DNA of 8,345 bases from NCBI GenBank assembly GCA_964528565.1, contig CAZGSP010000013.1, positions 1-8,345 on the forward strand. The letters run 5' to 3'. The notes under the pieces are model-generated. The model made no database searches and had not been told where the DNA came from. It was given only the letters and a program-made list of their open reading frames with translations. Below, one piece after another: positions 1 through 6,588 of the stretch (position 1 is the stretch's first letter; every line of letters begins with the position of its first letter). This stretch comes from UBA10133 sp964528565 (GTDB taxonomy: Bacteria; Patescibacteriota; Microgenomatia; UBA1400; MFAQ01). A program made the position numbers and the translations under genes.

Positions 1-73
1 CGGCTGGTTCGCCGGACTTTTCGACACCCATCCGCCCGTTAGAGAAAGAATTAAAGTTTTAAGAGGTGAATAA
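1..73 (+). CDS. htpX: HtpX-like M48 family metalloprotease, C-terminal end only
   Basis: Only the last 23 codons are present; the frame begins at base 2 and ends with TAA at 71-73. The visible tail reads GWFAGLFDTHPPVRERIKVL followed by RGE. The LF(S/D)THPP..ERI..L ending is the conserved C-terminus of HtpX/M48 membrane-bound zinc proteases, which degrade misfolded membrane proteins. The catalytic HExxH and membrane segments lie upstream of the window, so activity cannot be judged. The next gene begins inside its last codons, which suggests one transcript. The family call rests on a short but distinctive tail; the exact subfamily is uncertain. Confidence 0.72.
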   Translation, partial: GWFAGLFDTHPPVRERIKVLRGE

Positions 74-617
74 TATCAAGGATAAAGCATTTTCCGACGA
101 GGAATTGAAGGGGGCTGATTTTGAGGAAACCAAGTTCACCGACTGTAAGTTTTCCAAGTCTCAGTTCAAGTTCACCGGTTTTGCGGACTGTATTTTCAAT
201 AATTGCGACTTCAGCAATGCTCTATTGACCTCTTCGTCTTTTACCAAGTGCCGCTTTGAAGGTTGTAAGTTGAACTGGATCGATTTCAAAGAGGCTTCCT
301 TGTCCTCCTGCACATTTCGGGACTGTCTTATGGAAGGCTGTAGTTTTGAAAAACAAAAACTCCCCGGCTGTTCCTTTCCCAGGTCAAATCTATCGTCCTG
401 CTATTTTGCAAACTGCGATCTTTCGAGTTTGAAACTGACGGATATCAATCTTGAAAAGGCCATATTTGACTTCTGCAAGCTCACAAATACGGACTTTTCC
501 GGTTCGGTCACCACCGGTGTATCTTTTCAGAACTGCCGGATCTCTCACACTACCCTGGACCTTGAAGGTTTTATTCAGTTCGGTCTCTCCAAGGGGTTTG
601 TCCTTCAGAAAAGCTGA
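66..617 (+). CDS. Pentapeptide-repeat protein (Qnr-like right-handed quadrilateral beta-helix)
   Basis: The 183-residue protein is almost entirely pentapeptide repeat. A Phe or Leu (Met, Ile or Thr once each) recurs at every fifth residue from F19 to L164 without a break, about 30 units, which predicts about seven coils of a square beta-helix. About thirteen cysteines sit two residues before the central Phe/Leu, pointing into the core. The tail from 165 (DLEGFIQFGLSKGFVL) resembles the C-terminal helix that mediates dimerisation in this family. Qnr and MfpA relatives mimic DNA and bind gyrase, but most family members have no known function, so no resistance role is claimed. The GTG start at 66 overlaps the htpX stop by 8 nt; AAGAG directly abuts it, which is too close for a good ribosome site. 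TTG at 105-107 is an alternative start. It is probably co-transcribed with htpX. Confidence 0.85.
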   Translation: MNNIKDKAFSDEELKGADFEETKFTDCKFSKSQFKFTGFADCIFNNCDFSNALLTSSSFTKCRFEGCKLNWIDFKEASLSSCTFRDCLMEGCSFEKQKLPGCSFPRSNLSSCYFANCDLSSLKLTDINLEKAIFDFCKLTNTDFSGSVTTGVSFQNCRISHTTLDLEGFIQFGLSKGFVLQKS

Positions 618-623
618 TAAAAT
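615..623 (+). promoter_or_regulatory. Extended -10 promoter for the 630-998 gene
   Basis: TGATAAAAT fits the extended -10 form TGnTAnnnT. Its TGA is also the stop codon of the pentapeptide gene. Six bases (624-629) separate it from GTG at 630, so transcription would start at or next to the start codon. No clear -35 box or Shine-Dalgarno is seen. Confidence 0.5.
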
Positions 624-629
624 TCCACC

Positions 630-998
630 GTGTCATTCATGAACTCCAAAGAAATGCTTCTGGCGTCCGCTATCTCAGGTGAATTGGAAAAACTTAGCGG
701 AAAGCTCGATTTTTGGCATGTTAAACAAGAAGAAGTCTACATCCCCTGGGGATCCGCTTCACCTATCACACTGGAAACAGTGCTTGCTCTGATCGATCCC
801 AATAAGGACTTCCCGGATGATTATGATTTCGCGACTTTGTACGGTATCGGCTGGGAGTTCATTTGGGGGAAAAAACCGCCGGAAATTGTTCAACAAATGC
901 GCCGGGAAGTAATCTCGAGAGCTCGTAAAGGAGATGACCTGACCAAACTGGAAATGACTTGGTATACCTTGATCTGCGTGGATACCGATATGTTCTAA
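630..998 (+). CDS. Hypothetical 122-aa protein
   Basis: I do not recognise this family. The product is soluble in appearance, with no signal peptide or membrane segment. It has an amphipathic N-terminal stretch (about residues 6-26) and is rich in aromatic residues (Trp at about 29, 40, 75, 79 and 111). It has an acidic DPNKDFPDDYDF segment (56-67) and a basic helical segment (about 85-100, QQMRREVISRARK). The GTG at 630 is chosen because a TGATAAAAT box ends six bases before it, giving a leaderless arrangement like others in this window; ATG at 639 is an alternative and also lacks a Shine-Dalgarno. The 3' end overlaps the convergent kinase gene by 4 nt, with no terminator between them. The reading frame is intact, but its reality rests on length, spacing and promoter position rather than homology. 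Confidence 0.6.
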   Translation: MSFMNSKEMLLASAISGELEKLSGKLDFWHVKQEEVYIPWGSASPITLETVLALIDPNKDFPDDYDFATLYGIGWEFIWGKKPPEIVQQMRREVISRARKGDDLTKLEMTWYTLICVDTDMF

Positions 999-1786
999 TT
1001 CCGTATTACCGTACCGTGATGCTTCCCGCTAAGGACTGCGTTTTTAAGCTCGTCTTGTCTATTTCCGTTGACAATCATAGTCTCAAAACCTTTTCCCGCC
1101 ATCACCAGACTCTCTCTAACTTTGTGGACCATCCCTCCGGTGATGTCCACCTTCCCCGATCCCGTAATGAATTTTTCGACCGCCGCAATATTTTGATGAT
1201 TTATTTCTCCGATGGTCTTGCCGGTTGAGTCATAAACCCCATCGGTATCGGTACAGTAAACAAAACCGATCGCATATTTTTTATTCAGTACCTCGGCCAA
1301 AGCCCCCAGGACCTTTTCGGTGGAGAAGATGCAGGCGCCTATCTTGATATCAAAAATTACATCGCCGTACAGCACCGGTAAATACCGAAGATCCAGAGCT
1401 TTCTCGATTGGTCCCGTAAAAACTCCTTCGGCTTGCCTGCCATTTGACAAGATCAGACTTTCGGGAGAAAAGGAGATCGCGGGGATCTCTAACTTGAGAA
1501 AGTGGCTTATGACGACTCGATTAAGTTCGATAGCACGGTCGGCGATGATCGGGAATCCCTTTAGTTGGAGCGCCCCCTTGATCCCGTCTTGAACTTGATA
1601 TTCTACCGCCGGCCGGTGAGCAAAAGATCCCGCCCCATGGGCCACGATAATATTTCCGTCAAATTCTTTTCCGATGGATCGAAGTTCTTTTCCCAGTCGC
1701 TCAATTACCTCCGGTCTGGCGGTCCGGTCTTGGCTTTTATCGGTGATCAAGCTTCCTCCCAGTTTTATTAATAGTAACTTCTTCAT
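995..1786 (-). CDS. Isopentenyl phosphate kinase family protein (amino acid kinase fold)
   Basis: The 263-residue product is close to the usual family length. Seen motifs: KLGGSLITDK at 8-17 (nucleotide-binding Gly loop and Lys), HGAGSFAH at 50-57 with the His that marks isopentenyl phosphate kinase, YGDV at 140-143, TDTDGVY at 179-185, DITGGM at 214-219 and VNGN at 239-242. IPK phosphorylates isopentenyl phosphate to isopentenyl diphosphate in the alternative mevalonate pathway, mostly in archaea. The archaeal SGDD segment is replaced here by FSTEK (154-158), a variant I recall from Patescibacteria homologues. Fosfomycin kinase FomA shares the fold and the His, so substrate is inferred. The ATG at 1786 fits the family N-terminus; the open frame extends upstream to 1951 but only through the clpB control region and 5' end. 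An AGGG lies 3 nt before the ATG, a weak ribosome site at best. Confidence 0.82.
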   Translation of the reverse strand: MKKLLLIKLGGSLITDKSQDRTARPEVIERLGKELRSIGKEFDGNIIVAHGAGSFAHRPAVEYQVQDGIKGALQLKGFPIIADRAIELNRVVISHFLKLEIPAISFSPESLILSNGRQAEGVFTGPIEKALDLRYLPVLYGDVIFDIKIGACIFSTEKVLGALAEVLNKKYAIGFVYCTDTDGVYDSTGKTIGEINHQNIAAVEKFITGSGKVDITGGMVHKVRESLVMAGKGFETMIVNGNRQDELKNAVLSGKHHGTVIRN

Positions 1787-1793
1787 TATCCCT

Positions 1794-1802
1794 AGTTTAA
1801 CA
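1794..1802 (-). promoter_or_regulatory. Extended -10 promoter for the IPK-family gene
   Basis: Read on the minus strand the sequence is TGTTAAACT (TGnTAnnnT), followed by seven bases and then ATG at 1786. The spacing predicts a leaderless or near-leaderless transcript. The expected -35 position (about 1817-1822, AAGTGT) is poor and abuts the CIRCE element. Confidence 0.42.
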
Positions 1803-1820
1803 TTCCGGCCAAAAGCACAC

Positions 1821-1847
1821 TTAGCACTCGACTTGACTGAGTGCCAG
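1821..1847 (+). promoter_or_regulatory. CIRCE element (HrcA repressor operator)
   Basis: TTAGCACTC, a 9-nt spacer, then GAGTGCCAG. The CIRCE consensus is TTAGCACTC-N9-GAGTGCTAA: the left arm is perfect, the right arm matches through GAGTGC and keeps A at the next-to-last but one position offset, and the spacer is exactly nine. CIRCE is bound by the heat-shock repressor HrcA. The clpB -35 hexamer lies in the spacer and the right arm lies between -35 and -10, so a bound repressor would block polymerase. Confidence 0.88.
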
Positions 1848-1861
1848 AAAAGTGATATTCT
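1833..1861 (+). promoter_or_regulatory. clpB promoter (housekeeping-sigma type, extended -10)
   Basis: TTGACT at 1833-1838, a 17-nt spacer, and TATTCT at 1856-1861 preceded by TGA (extended -10). This is a near-ideal arrangement. The six bases 1862-1867 then lead directly to ATG at 1868, so the predicted first transcribed base is at or next to the A of the start codon. It overlaps CIRCE, implying heat-shock derepression through HrcA. Confidence 0.8.
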
Positions 1862-1867
1862 GGAAAC

Positions 1868-4000
1868 ATGGAAAACCCATTTCAAACACAGGAGGAGGGA
1901 AAACTTCTGGAAAAATATACGGTCAATCTCACCGACAAGGCCAGGTCGCACAAGCTCGATCCCGTGATCGGCCGGGACATGGAGATCCGTCGTGTCATGC
2001 AGGTTCTCTCGCGCCGGACCAAAAATAATCCGGTTTTGATCGGGGATCCTGGAGTTGGTAAAACTGCCTTAGTTGAAGGACTGGCAAACCGTATCGCCGA
2101 CGGAGACGTGCCGGACTCTATCAAGGATAAAGATCTCTTGGTGCTCGATATGGCGAGCGTTCTGGCCGGATCCGCTTTTCGCGGGGAATTTGAAAAAAGA
2201 ATGAAGGGGATCGTAGATGAGGTAAAAAAGGGCGAAGGTCAATACATTCTGTTTATCGATGAGTTACATACTTTAGTTGGTGCCGGAGCGGCCGAAGGTG
2301 CCGTGGACGCCGCCAATATCCTAAAACCCGCCCTGGCCCGGGGAGAACTTCACCTCATTGGTGCCACTACCATTGACGAATACCGTAAACATATCGAAAA
2401 AGATGCCGCCCTGGAACGTCGGTTCCAACCGGTTCTGGTGGAAGAACCAAGTCAAGAGGATACCATTGCCATCCTGAGAGGGATCAAAGAAAAGTACGAG
2501 ATACACCACAAACTGAGAATTAGTGATGACGCCTTAATTTCGGCGGTTAACCTTTCGGTTCGCTATCTGCCGGACCGCTTTCTTCCGGACAAAGCTATCG
2601 ACTTGATCGACGAAGCCGCCTCTTCATTGAAGATCGAGATCGAATCAATGCCGGCCGAGCTGGACCTACTAAAACGCAAAATTACCCAAATCGAGATCGA
2701 ACTGGCCGCCCTGAAGAAAGAAAGTTCGGAGTCCGCGAAAGAAAGACGCGTCATTTTGGAAAAAGAACGGGAAGATAAAAAAGTTCAGGCGGGGAAAATC
2801 GAGCTGGCCTGGAAGAAACAAAAAGGGCTCATTGAAGAAATAAACCAAATTCAATCCGAAATTGATCAAAAAAGAATTAAGCTGGAAATGGCCGAAAAAG
2901 AAGTCCGTCTCGAAGAAGCGGCCGAACTCAAGTACGGTACTCTTCCCAAACTTCAGGAAAAACTTAACGAAAAACAAAAAGAGTGGGGAGGTATCAAGCC
3001 CGAAGACCGGGTACTCCAGCTGGAAGTGGACACCGAAGACATCGCCAAGGTTATTTCCCGTTGGGCCGGCATTCCGGTTACTCGGCTCCTGGACTCCGAA
3101 TCGGTTAAACTGGTCAATCTTGAAAAGGAAATATCAAAAAGGGTGGTCGGACAGGATGAGGCACTCAAAGCGGTCGCCAACGCGATCAGAAGATCCAGAG
3201 CGGGCATCTCCGACGAAAACCGGCCGATCGCCTCGTTTCTATTTCTTGGCCCTACCGGTGTCGGTAAGACCGAAACGGCCAAAGCCCTGGCCAAAGAGCT
3301 TTTTAATGATGAAAAGTCTCTTATTCGTATCGACATGACCGAGTACACCGAAAGTCACTCGATCGCTCGTCTCATTGGAGCTCCTCCGGGTTATGTCGGT
3401 TTTGAAGAAGGTGGTCAACTGACCGAAGCCGTTCGCCGCAAACCCTACTCGGTCATTCTTTTTGACGAGATCGAGAAAGCCCACCCCCAGATATTCAGTG
3501 TCTTCTTGCAGATATTGGATGACGGACGCCTCACGGACGGAAAGGGTCACACCGTCAACTTCAAGAATACGGTGATCATCATGACGAGCAATCTTGGTAG
3601 CAGTTTTGTGGTCGACGACAAGCTGGACGAGGCCGATATCGAGGCCAAAATGTTTGAAACTTTGAGACAAAATTTCCGGCCCGAATTTTTAAACCGCATT
3701 GATCAGATCATCACCTTCAAGCGGCTAGGTAAAGATGAGGTCGCTAAAATTGTCGATATCCAACTCCGGGAACTCTCAAACAGAATGGCGTTAAAAGGCT
3801 ATGGAATTTCTTTTGACAAATCTGTTGGTGACTACGTTGCCCTGTTTGGTTTTGACAAAATTTACGGAGCCCGTCCGGTAAAAAGAGTCATTCAAAACAA
3901 AATAGAAGATGAGCTGGCGCTTCAAATCATCGAAGGTAAGCTAAAACCGAACACCAAAATCAGGATTTCCTTTGTCTCAGGCAAGTTGACGATAAAGTAA
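1868..4000 (+). CDS. clpB: ClpB disaggregase lacking the N-terminal domain
   Basis: Hsp100 AAA+ ATPase that, with DnaK, pulls proteins out of aggregates. At 710 residues it is about 150 shorter than typical ClpB. Domain 1: GDPGVGKT (59-66), ILFIDELH (127-134), aromatic pore loop AFRGEF (103-108), Arg finger region R184/R185. A coiled-coil M-domain spans about 255-390, of ClpB length and character, ruling out ClpC. Domain 2: GPTGVGKT (461-468), pore loop GYVGF (508-512), FDEIEKAH (532-539), sensor-2 GAR (667-669). No IGF/L ClpP-docking loop is seen after MTSNLG (572-577), so it should not feed ClpP. The mobile substrate-binding N-domain is absent, like the short isoform of E. coli ClpB, but here the promoter directly abuts the start, so no long form is possible from this locus. 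A strong AGGAGGAGG lies inside the gene at 1890-1898; CTG at 1907 would be the only near start. Regulated by CIRCE. Confidence 0.95.
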   Translation: MENPFQTQEEGKLLEKYTVNLTDKARSHKLDPVIGRDMEIRRVMQVLSRRTKNNPVLIGDPGVGKTALVEGLANRIADGDVPDSIKDKDLLVLDMASVLAGSAFRGEFEKRMKGIVDEVKKGEGQYILFIDELHTLVGAGAAEGAVDAANILKPALARGELHLIGATTIDEYRKHIEKDAALERRFQPVLVEEPSQEDTIAILRGIKEKYEIHHKLRISDDALISAVNLSVRYLPDRFLPDKAIDLIDEAASSLKIEIESMPAELDLLKRKITQIEIELAALKKESSESAKERRVILEKEREDKKVQAGKIELAWKKQKGLIEEINQIQSEIDQKRIKLEMAEKEVRLEEAAELKYGTLPKLQEKLNEKQKEWGGIKPEDRVLQLEVDTEDIAKVISRWAGIPVTRLLDSESVKLVNLEKEISKRVVGQDEALKAVANAIRRSRAGISDENRPIASFLFLGPTGVGKTETAKALAKELFNDEKSLIRIDMTEYTESHSIARLIGAPPGYVGFEEGGQLTEAVRRKPYSVILFDEIEKAHPQIFSVFLQILDDGRLTDGKGHTVNFKNTVIIMTSNLGSSFVVDDKLDEADIEAKMFETLRQNFRPEFLNRIDQIITFKRLGKDEVAKIVDIQLRELSNRMALKGYGISFDKSVGDYVALFGFDKIYGARPVKRVIQNKIEDELALQIIEGKLKPNTKIRISFVSGKLTIK

Positions 4001-4021
4001 ATAGGGGTAATTCCGTTCATT

Positions 4022-4030
4022 TGTTAAAAT
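4022..4030 (+). promoter_or_regulatory. Extended -10 promoter for galU
   Basis: TGTTAAAAT fits TGnTAnnnT; six bases (4031-4036) separate it from ATG at 4037. The position expected for -35 (about 4002-4007) is not a good match. No Shine-Dalgarno precedes the ATG, so a leaderless transcript for galU and the ABC-F gene is predicted. Confidence 0.6.
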
Positions 4031-4036
4031 ATACGC

Positions 4037-4924
4037 ATGCAAAGAAAAGTAAGACGTGCGGTGATCACGGCGGCCGGTCTGGGAACAAGGTTTTTGCCGG
4101 CTACCAAAAATCTTCCGAAAGAAATGCTTCCGATCGTCGATACGCCTATCATTCATTATGTGGTGGCCGAGTGTGTGGAGGCGGGGATCGAGGATATCAT
4201 TATTGTGATCCGTCCGGGAAATGAAGCAGTGATGAACTACTTTACCCCCAATAAACAGCTGGAAAAGTCGCTTGCGGAAGTAGGCAAAGAAAAACAACTT
4301 AAGAACTATCTGGAAGTCGTCAATGAAGCAAATTTTATTTTTGTTCATCAAAAACCGGATCTTCCATATGGAAACGGTAGCCCGATACTTACCGTAAAAA
4401 GCTTAATTAAGGACGAGCCGTTCGTCGTTTGTTGGGGCGATGATCTGCTTTTGAATCCCCGGGGAGAAGGAGGCGTGAAACAAGTGGTCGATGCCTATGT
4501 GGCTCACGAAGATGCTTTCGGCATAATTGGAACCACGGAAGTAAGTAAGGAGGAGATCGTGAGATACGGTATGGTGGAGCTGGTCGGTGGCGGTGATGAG
4601 GGGCGGATAAAAAGGATCGTGGAAAAGCCCAAGCCGGAAGAAGTAACCAGTAACTTGGCCGAGTTCGGACGAATGGTGCTTTCTCCGGAGATCTTTAAAT
4701 ACTTGGTGGAGACCAATACCGGTAAGGGCGGCGAGCTCTGGCTTAGTGATTCAATAGAACAACTGCTGGTCAACAAACCGTTGTATGCCAAAAAGATACA
4801 AGGTGAATTTTTAACCACCGGAGATCCCTTAAGATTCCTCAAAGCTTCCTTCAAATATGCTATGCAGAGAGAAGATCTGGCCGAAGATCTGAAAAGTTTC
4901 CTGAAGAGTGAGCTCTTCCCATGA
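4037..4924 (+). CDS. galU: UTP--glucose-1-phosphate uridylyltransferase
   Basis: Makes UDP-glucose from UTP and glucose-1-phosphate, the precursor for cell-surface glycans. The 295 residues match the GalU family length. Visible motifs: nucleotide loop AAGLGTRFLPATK (12-24), PKEMLPIVDTP (27-37), WGDDLL (133-138) with the metal-binding aspartates, VEKP (195-198), GRMVLSPEIF (211-220), GELWLSDSI (232-240) and TGDPLRFLKAS (261-271). The loop that usually reads GLGHA is GNGSP here (112-116), so the common His is replaced by Ser; I recall similar GNGTP-type loops in archaeal and Patescibacteria relatives, hence another sugar phosphate or nucleotide is possible. ATG at 4037 aligns with the family start. 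It overlaps the next gene by ATGA, indicating one transcript and coupled translation. Confidence 0.92.
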   Translation: MQRKVRRAVITAAGLGTRFLPATKNLPKEMLPIVDTPIIHYVVAECVEAGIEDIIIVIRPGNEAVMNYFTPNKQLEKSLAEVGKEKQLKNYLEVVNEANFIFVHQKPDLPYGNGSPILTVKSLIKDEPFVVCWGDDLLLNPRGEGGVKQVVDAYVAHEDAFGIIGTTEVSKEEIVRYGMVELVGGGDEGRIKRIVEKPKPEEVTSNLAEFGRMVLSPEIFKYLVETNTGKGGELWLSDSIEQLLVNKPLYAKKIQGEFLTTGDPLRFLKASFKYAMQREDLAEDLKSFLKSELFP

Positions 4925-6285
4925 TCAATCTCAAAATCACCAAACTCGAGAAAAGTTATAACCAACCCTTACTCGACAACGTCACCCTCAGTCATACGGG
5001 TAACGGCGTCGTGGCTTTGATCGGAGACAATGGTTCGGGCAAATCAACTCTCCTAAAAATCCTCATGGGACTGGATGAGCAGGATAGCGGTAAGATCGAA
5101 TGGAACAGCGACGTCCGGATCGGTTACCTTCAACAGGAAATTGACTCACTTCCCACATTGTCGGGAGGTCAAAAGAAAATCGCTCTCTTGGCGGATCTAA
5201 TCTACTCCAACCTTTACGATGTGCTTCTTCTGGATGAGCCTGATAACCATCTGGATATCGAGAACAAGCGGTGGCTTGCGAGCGCCATAGAGTCTTTCGA
5301 CGGTTTGGTAATCATGATTTCCCACGACAGGCATTTATTAAAGCAGATCACCACTCACACCTGGTTGGTTGAGGACCGGGAGATCAGAACCTACCCTTTT
5401 GGTTATGAAAAATTTGTCAATGAATACGAAAAAGAAAGAGAAAGCATGGAGCACCTCTTTCATGTTCAGGAAAAAGAACATAAGCGATTAAAGGAGCTCG
5501 TGAATGTTTTCAAAGCCAGAGCCTCAAGTGGTCCCAAAATGGCCCGTTATTATCACGCTTTGGAAAAAAGGTTGGCCCGTTTCGAGGCCGAGATGGTCAA
5601 AGACCCCAAAAAGCACGACGTCCACATTCAGCTTAGTACCTCTGTTTCCGGTAAACAAATCAAGCACAAAATTGCCATTATGGTCCGGGAAATGTCATTT
5701 GATTATCCGGATAATCCGGTCTTCGAGAACGCCGAACTCTTTATCGAAGTCGGTGAAAAGGTCGCCCTGGTCTCTCCGAACGGGACCGGAAAATCAACTT
5801 TGATAAAGCTCATCCTGGGTCAGCTGGAGCCGTCCGAAGGTACAGCCCGGACCGGCGAAAATCTTAAGGTGGGCTATTATTCCCAGGAACATCTGGAAAC
5901 TTTGGCCAATGACTCCACCCCGATCGGCTGTTTTACCGAAAGGTTCCCGATAGCCGATTACGAAGCCGCCGCCGTTCTGCGCAAGTTCTATTTTAGTAAA
6001 CATACGATCAAATCAAAGATCTGGACTCTTTCCGGTGGCCAAAAAGCCCGTCTCCAATTGGCGCTATTTTTGTACACCAATCCCGACATTCTTATCCTCG
6101 ATGAGCCCACCAATCACTTGGATCTAAAATCGGTCGCCGCCTTGGAAGAATTTTTGGTCGATTACGAAGGGACTATCCTCCTGATATCCCACGATCACGA
6201 TCTACTCAACAATGTCTGTGATATTGCATACGAGGTCAAAAACAAAAGGATAGTTCTTAGCCCCAACTTTCTGAGCGAAAACTAG
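4921..6285 (+). CDS. ABC-F family ATPase, compact form (ribosome-associated type)
   Basis: Two ATPase domains in one chain with no membrane segments, the ABC-F plan; such proteins act on the ribosome E site as translation or resistance factors. Domain 1: Walker A GDNGSGKST (35-43), Q-loop YLQQE (69-73), signature LSGGQ (80-84), Walker B LLLDEP (102-107), His switch H135. Linker about 160-245 is charged and helical (KERESMEHLF..KARASSGPKMARYY), corresponding to the P-site tRNA interaction arm. Domain 2: SPNGTGKST (285-293), YYSQEH (319-324), LSGGQ (370-374), LILDEPTNHLD (391-401), H424. At 454 residues it is shorter than the usual 500-650. Only about six residues separate Q-loop and signature in domain 1, so most of the helical subdomain is absent there; domain 2 keeps about 45. 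DEPDNHLD replaces DEPTNHLD in domain 1. Start ATG overlaps the galU stop. Confidence 0.9.
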   Translation: MINLKITKLEKSYNQPLLDNVTLSHTGNGVVALIGDNGSGKSTLLKILMGLDEQDSGKIEWNSDVRIGYLQQEIDSLPTLSGGQKKIALLADLIYSNLYDVLLLDEPDNHLDIENKRWLASAIESFDGLVIMISHDRHLLKQITTHTWLVEDREIRTYPFGYEKFVNEYEKERESMEHLFHVQEKEHKRLKELVNVFKARASSGPKMARYYHALEKRLARFEAEMVKDPKKHDVHIQLSTSVSGKQIKHKIAIMVREMSFDYPDNPVFENAELFIEVGEKVALVSPNGTGKSTLIKLILGQLEPSEGTARTGENLKVGYYSQEHLETLANDSTPIGCFTERFPIADYEAAAVLRKFYFSKHTIKSKIWTLSGGQKARLQLALFLYTNPDILILDEPTNHLDLKSVAALEEFLVDYEGTILLISHDHDLLNNVCDIAYEVKNKRIVLSPNFLSEN

Positions 6286-6289
6286 TCAC

Positions 6290-6313
6290 AAAAAGGCACC
6301 CTTTTGGGTGCCT
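6290..6313 (-). terminator. Intrinsic terminator of the minus-strand 6329-6580 gene
   Basis: An 8-bp perfect stem, AGGCACCC (6294-6301) and GGGTGCCT (6306-6313), with a 4-nt loop. Read on the minus strand it is followed by five T. It lies 15 nt past the stop of the minus-strand gene and 8 nt past the ABC-F stop. On the plus strand it lacks a T tract, so it would stop plus-strand transcription less well. Confidence 0.83.
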
Positions 6314-6328
6314 GAAATTGAGATTCCT

Positions 6329-6580
6329 CTAGTCGTAATGGAAAGCGCGTGGTTCGTGGAATTGGTCGAGAACCGGTAGAGAGAGGGAGTAAACCTCCAT
6401 CACTTTTTGCATAGGCTTTTCGCGTTCAACCTGTGCTTTTTCCCGAGCGTCTTCTTGAGGCATTACGTAGACAGGGAACTCGCCGTAGTCAAAAGTGTCA
6501 CACACAATGATCATGTGCGTGGCACCTTTCAGTTTTCCATTTTCATACCATTTGACAATATCATCTTGGGTTATGGCCAT
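6329..6580 (-). CDS. Conserved hypothetical protein, 83 aa
   Basis: A small soluble protein. The core KGATHMIIVCDTFDYGEFPVYV (about 18-39), followed later by MQKVMEVYSL (57-66) and the ending HEPRAFHYD, resembles a widespread uncharacterised bacterial family that I recall with the same GATHMI.VCDTFD and MQ.VMEVY blocks; its function is unknown to me. No membrane segment or signal peptide. ATG at 6580 is supported by AAGGAG eight bases upstream. The membrane-protein gene upstream ends 28 nt earlier with no terminator between, so the two likely form an operon closed by the hairpin at 6290-6313. Confidence 0.82.
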   Translation of the reverse strand: MAITQDDIVKWYENGKLKGATHMIIVCDTFDYGEFPVYVMPQEDAREKAQVEREKPMQKVMEVYSLSLPVLDQFHEPRAFHYD

Positions 6581-6588
6581 TTACAGCA

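Noticed and set aside
615..617. Possible TGA recoding, as in Patescibacteria groups that read UGA as glycine
   Set aside because: TGA ends the pentapeptide gene, galU, gatC and the 98-aa gene at sensible family lengths, so it acts as a normal stop here.
1787..1951. N-terminal extension of the IPK-family gene up to 1951
   Set aside because: It runs antisense through the CIRCE promoter and the 5' end of clpB, and the family N-terminus (MKKLLLIKLGGS) begins at 1786.
2669..2977. 102-codon minus-strand frame rich in Phe and Leu inside clpB
   Set aside because: It is the complement of the Lys/Glu-rich coiled coil (AAG/GAA codons give CTT/TTC), not a membrane protein gene.
3239..3670. 143-codon open frame on the minus strand inside clpB
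   Set aside because: It is antisense to the strongly conserved second AAA+ domain, has no ribosome site and no recognisable motif; it is explained by codon bias of clpB.
3986..3991. TTGACG as the -35 box of galU
   Set aside because: It is 33 nt before the TAAAAT box, far beyond the usual 16-18 nt, and lies in the last clpB codons.
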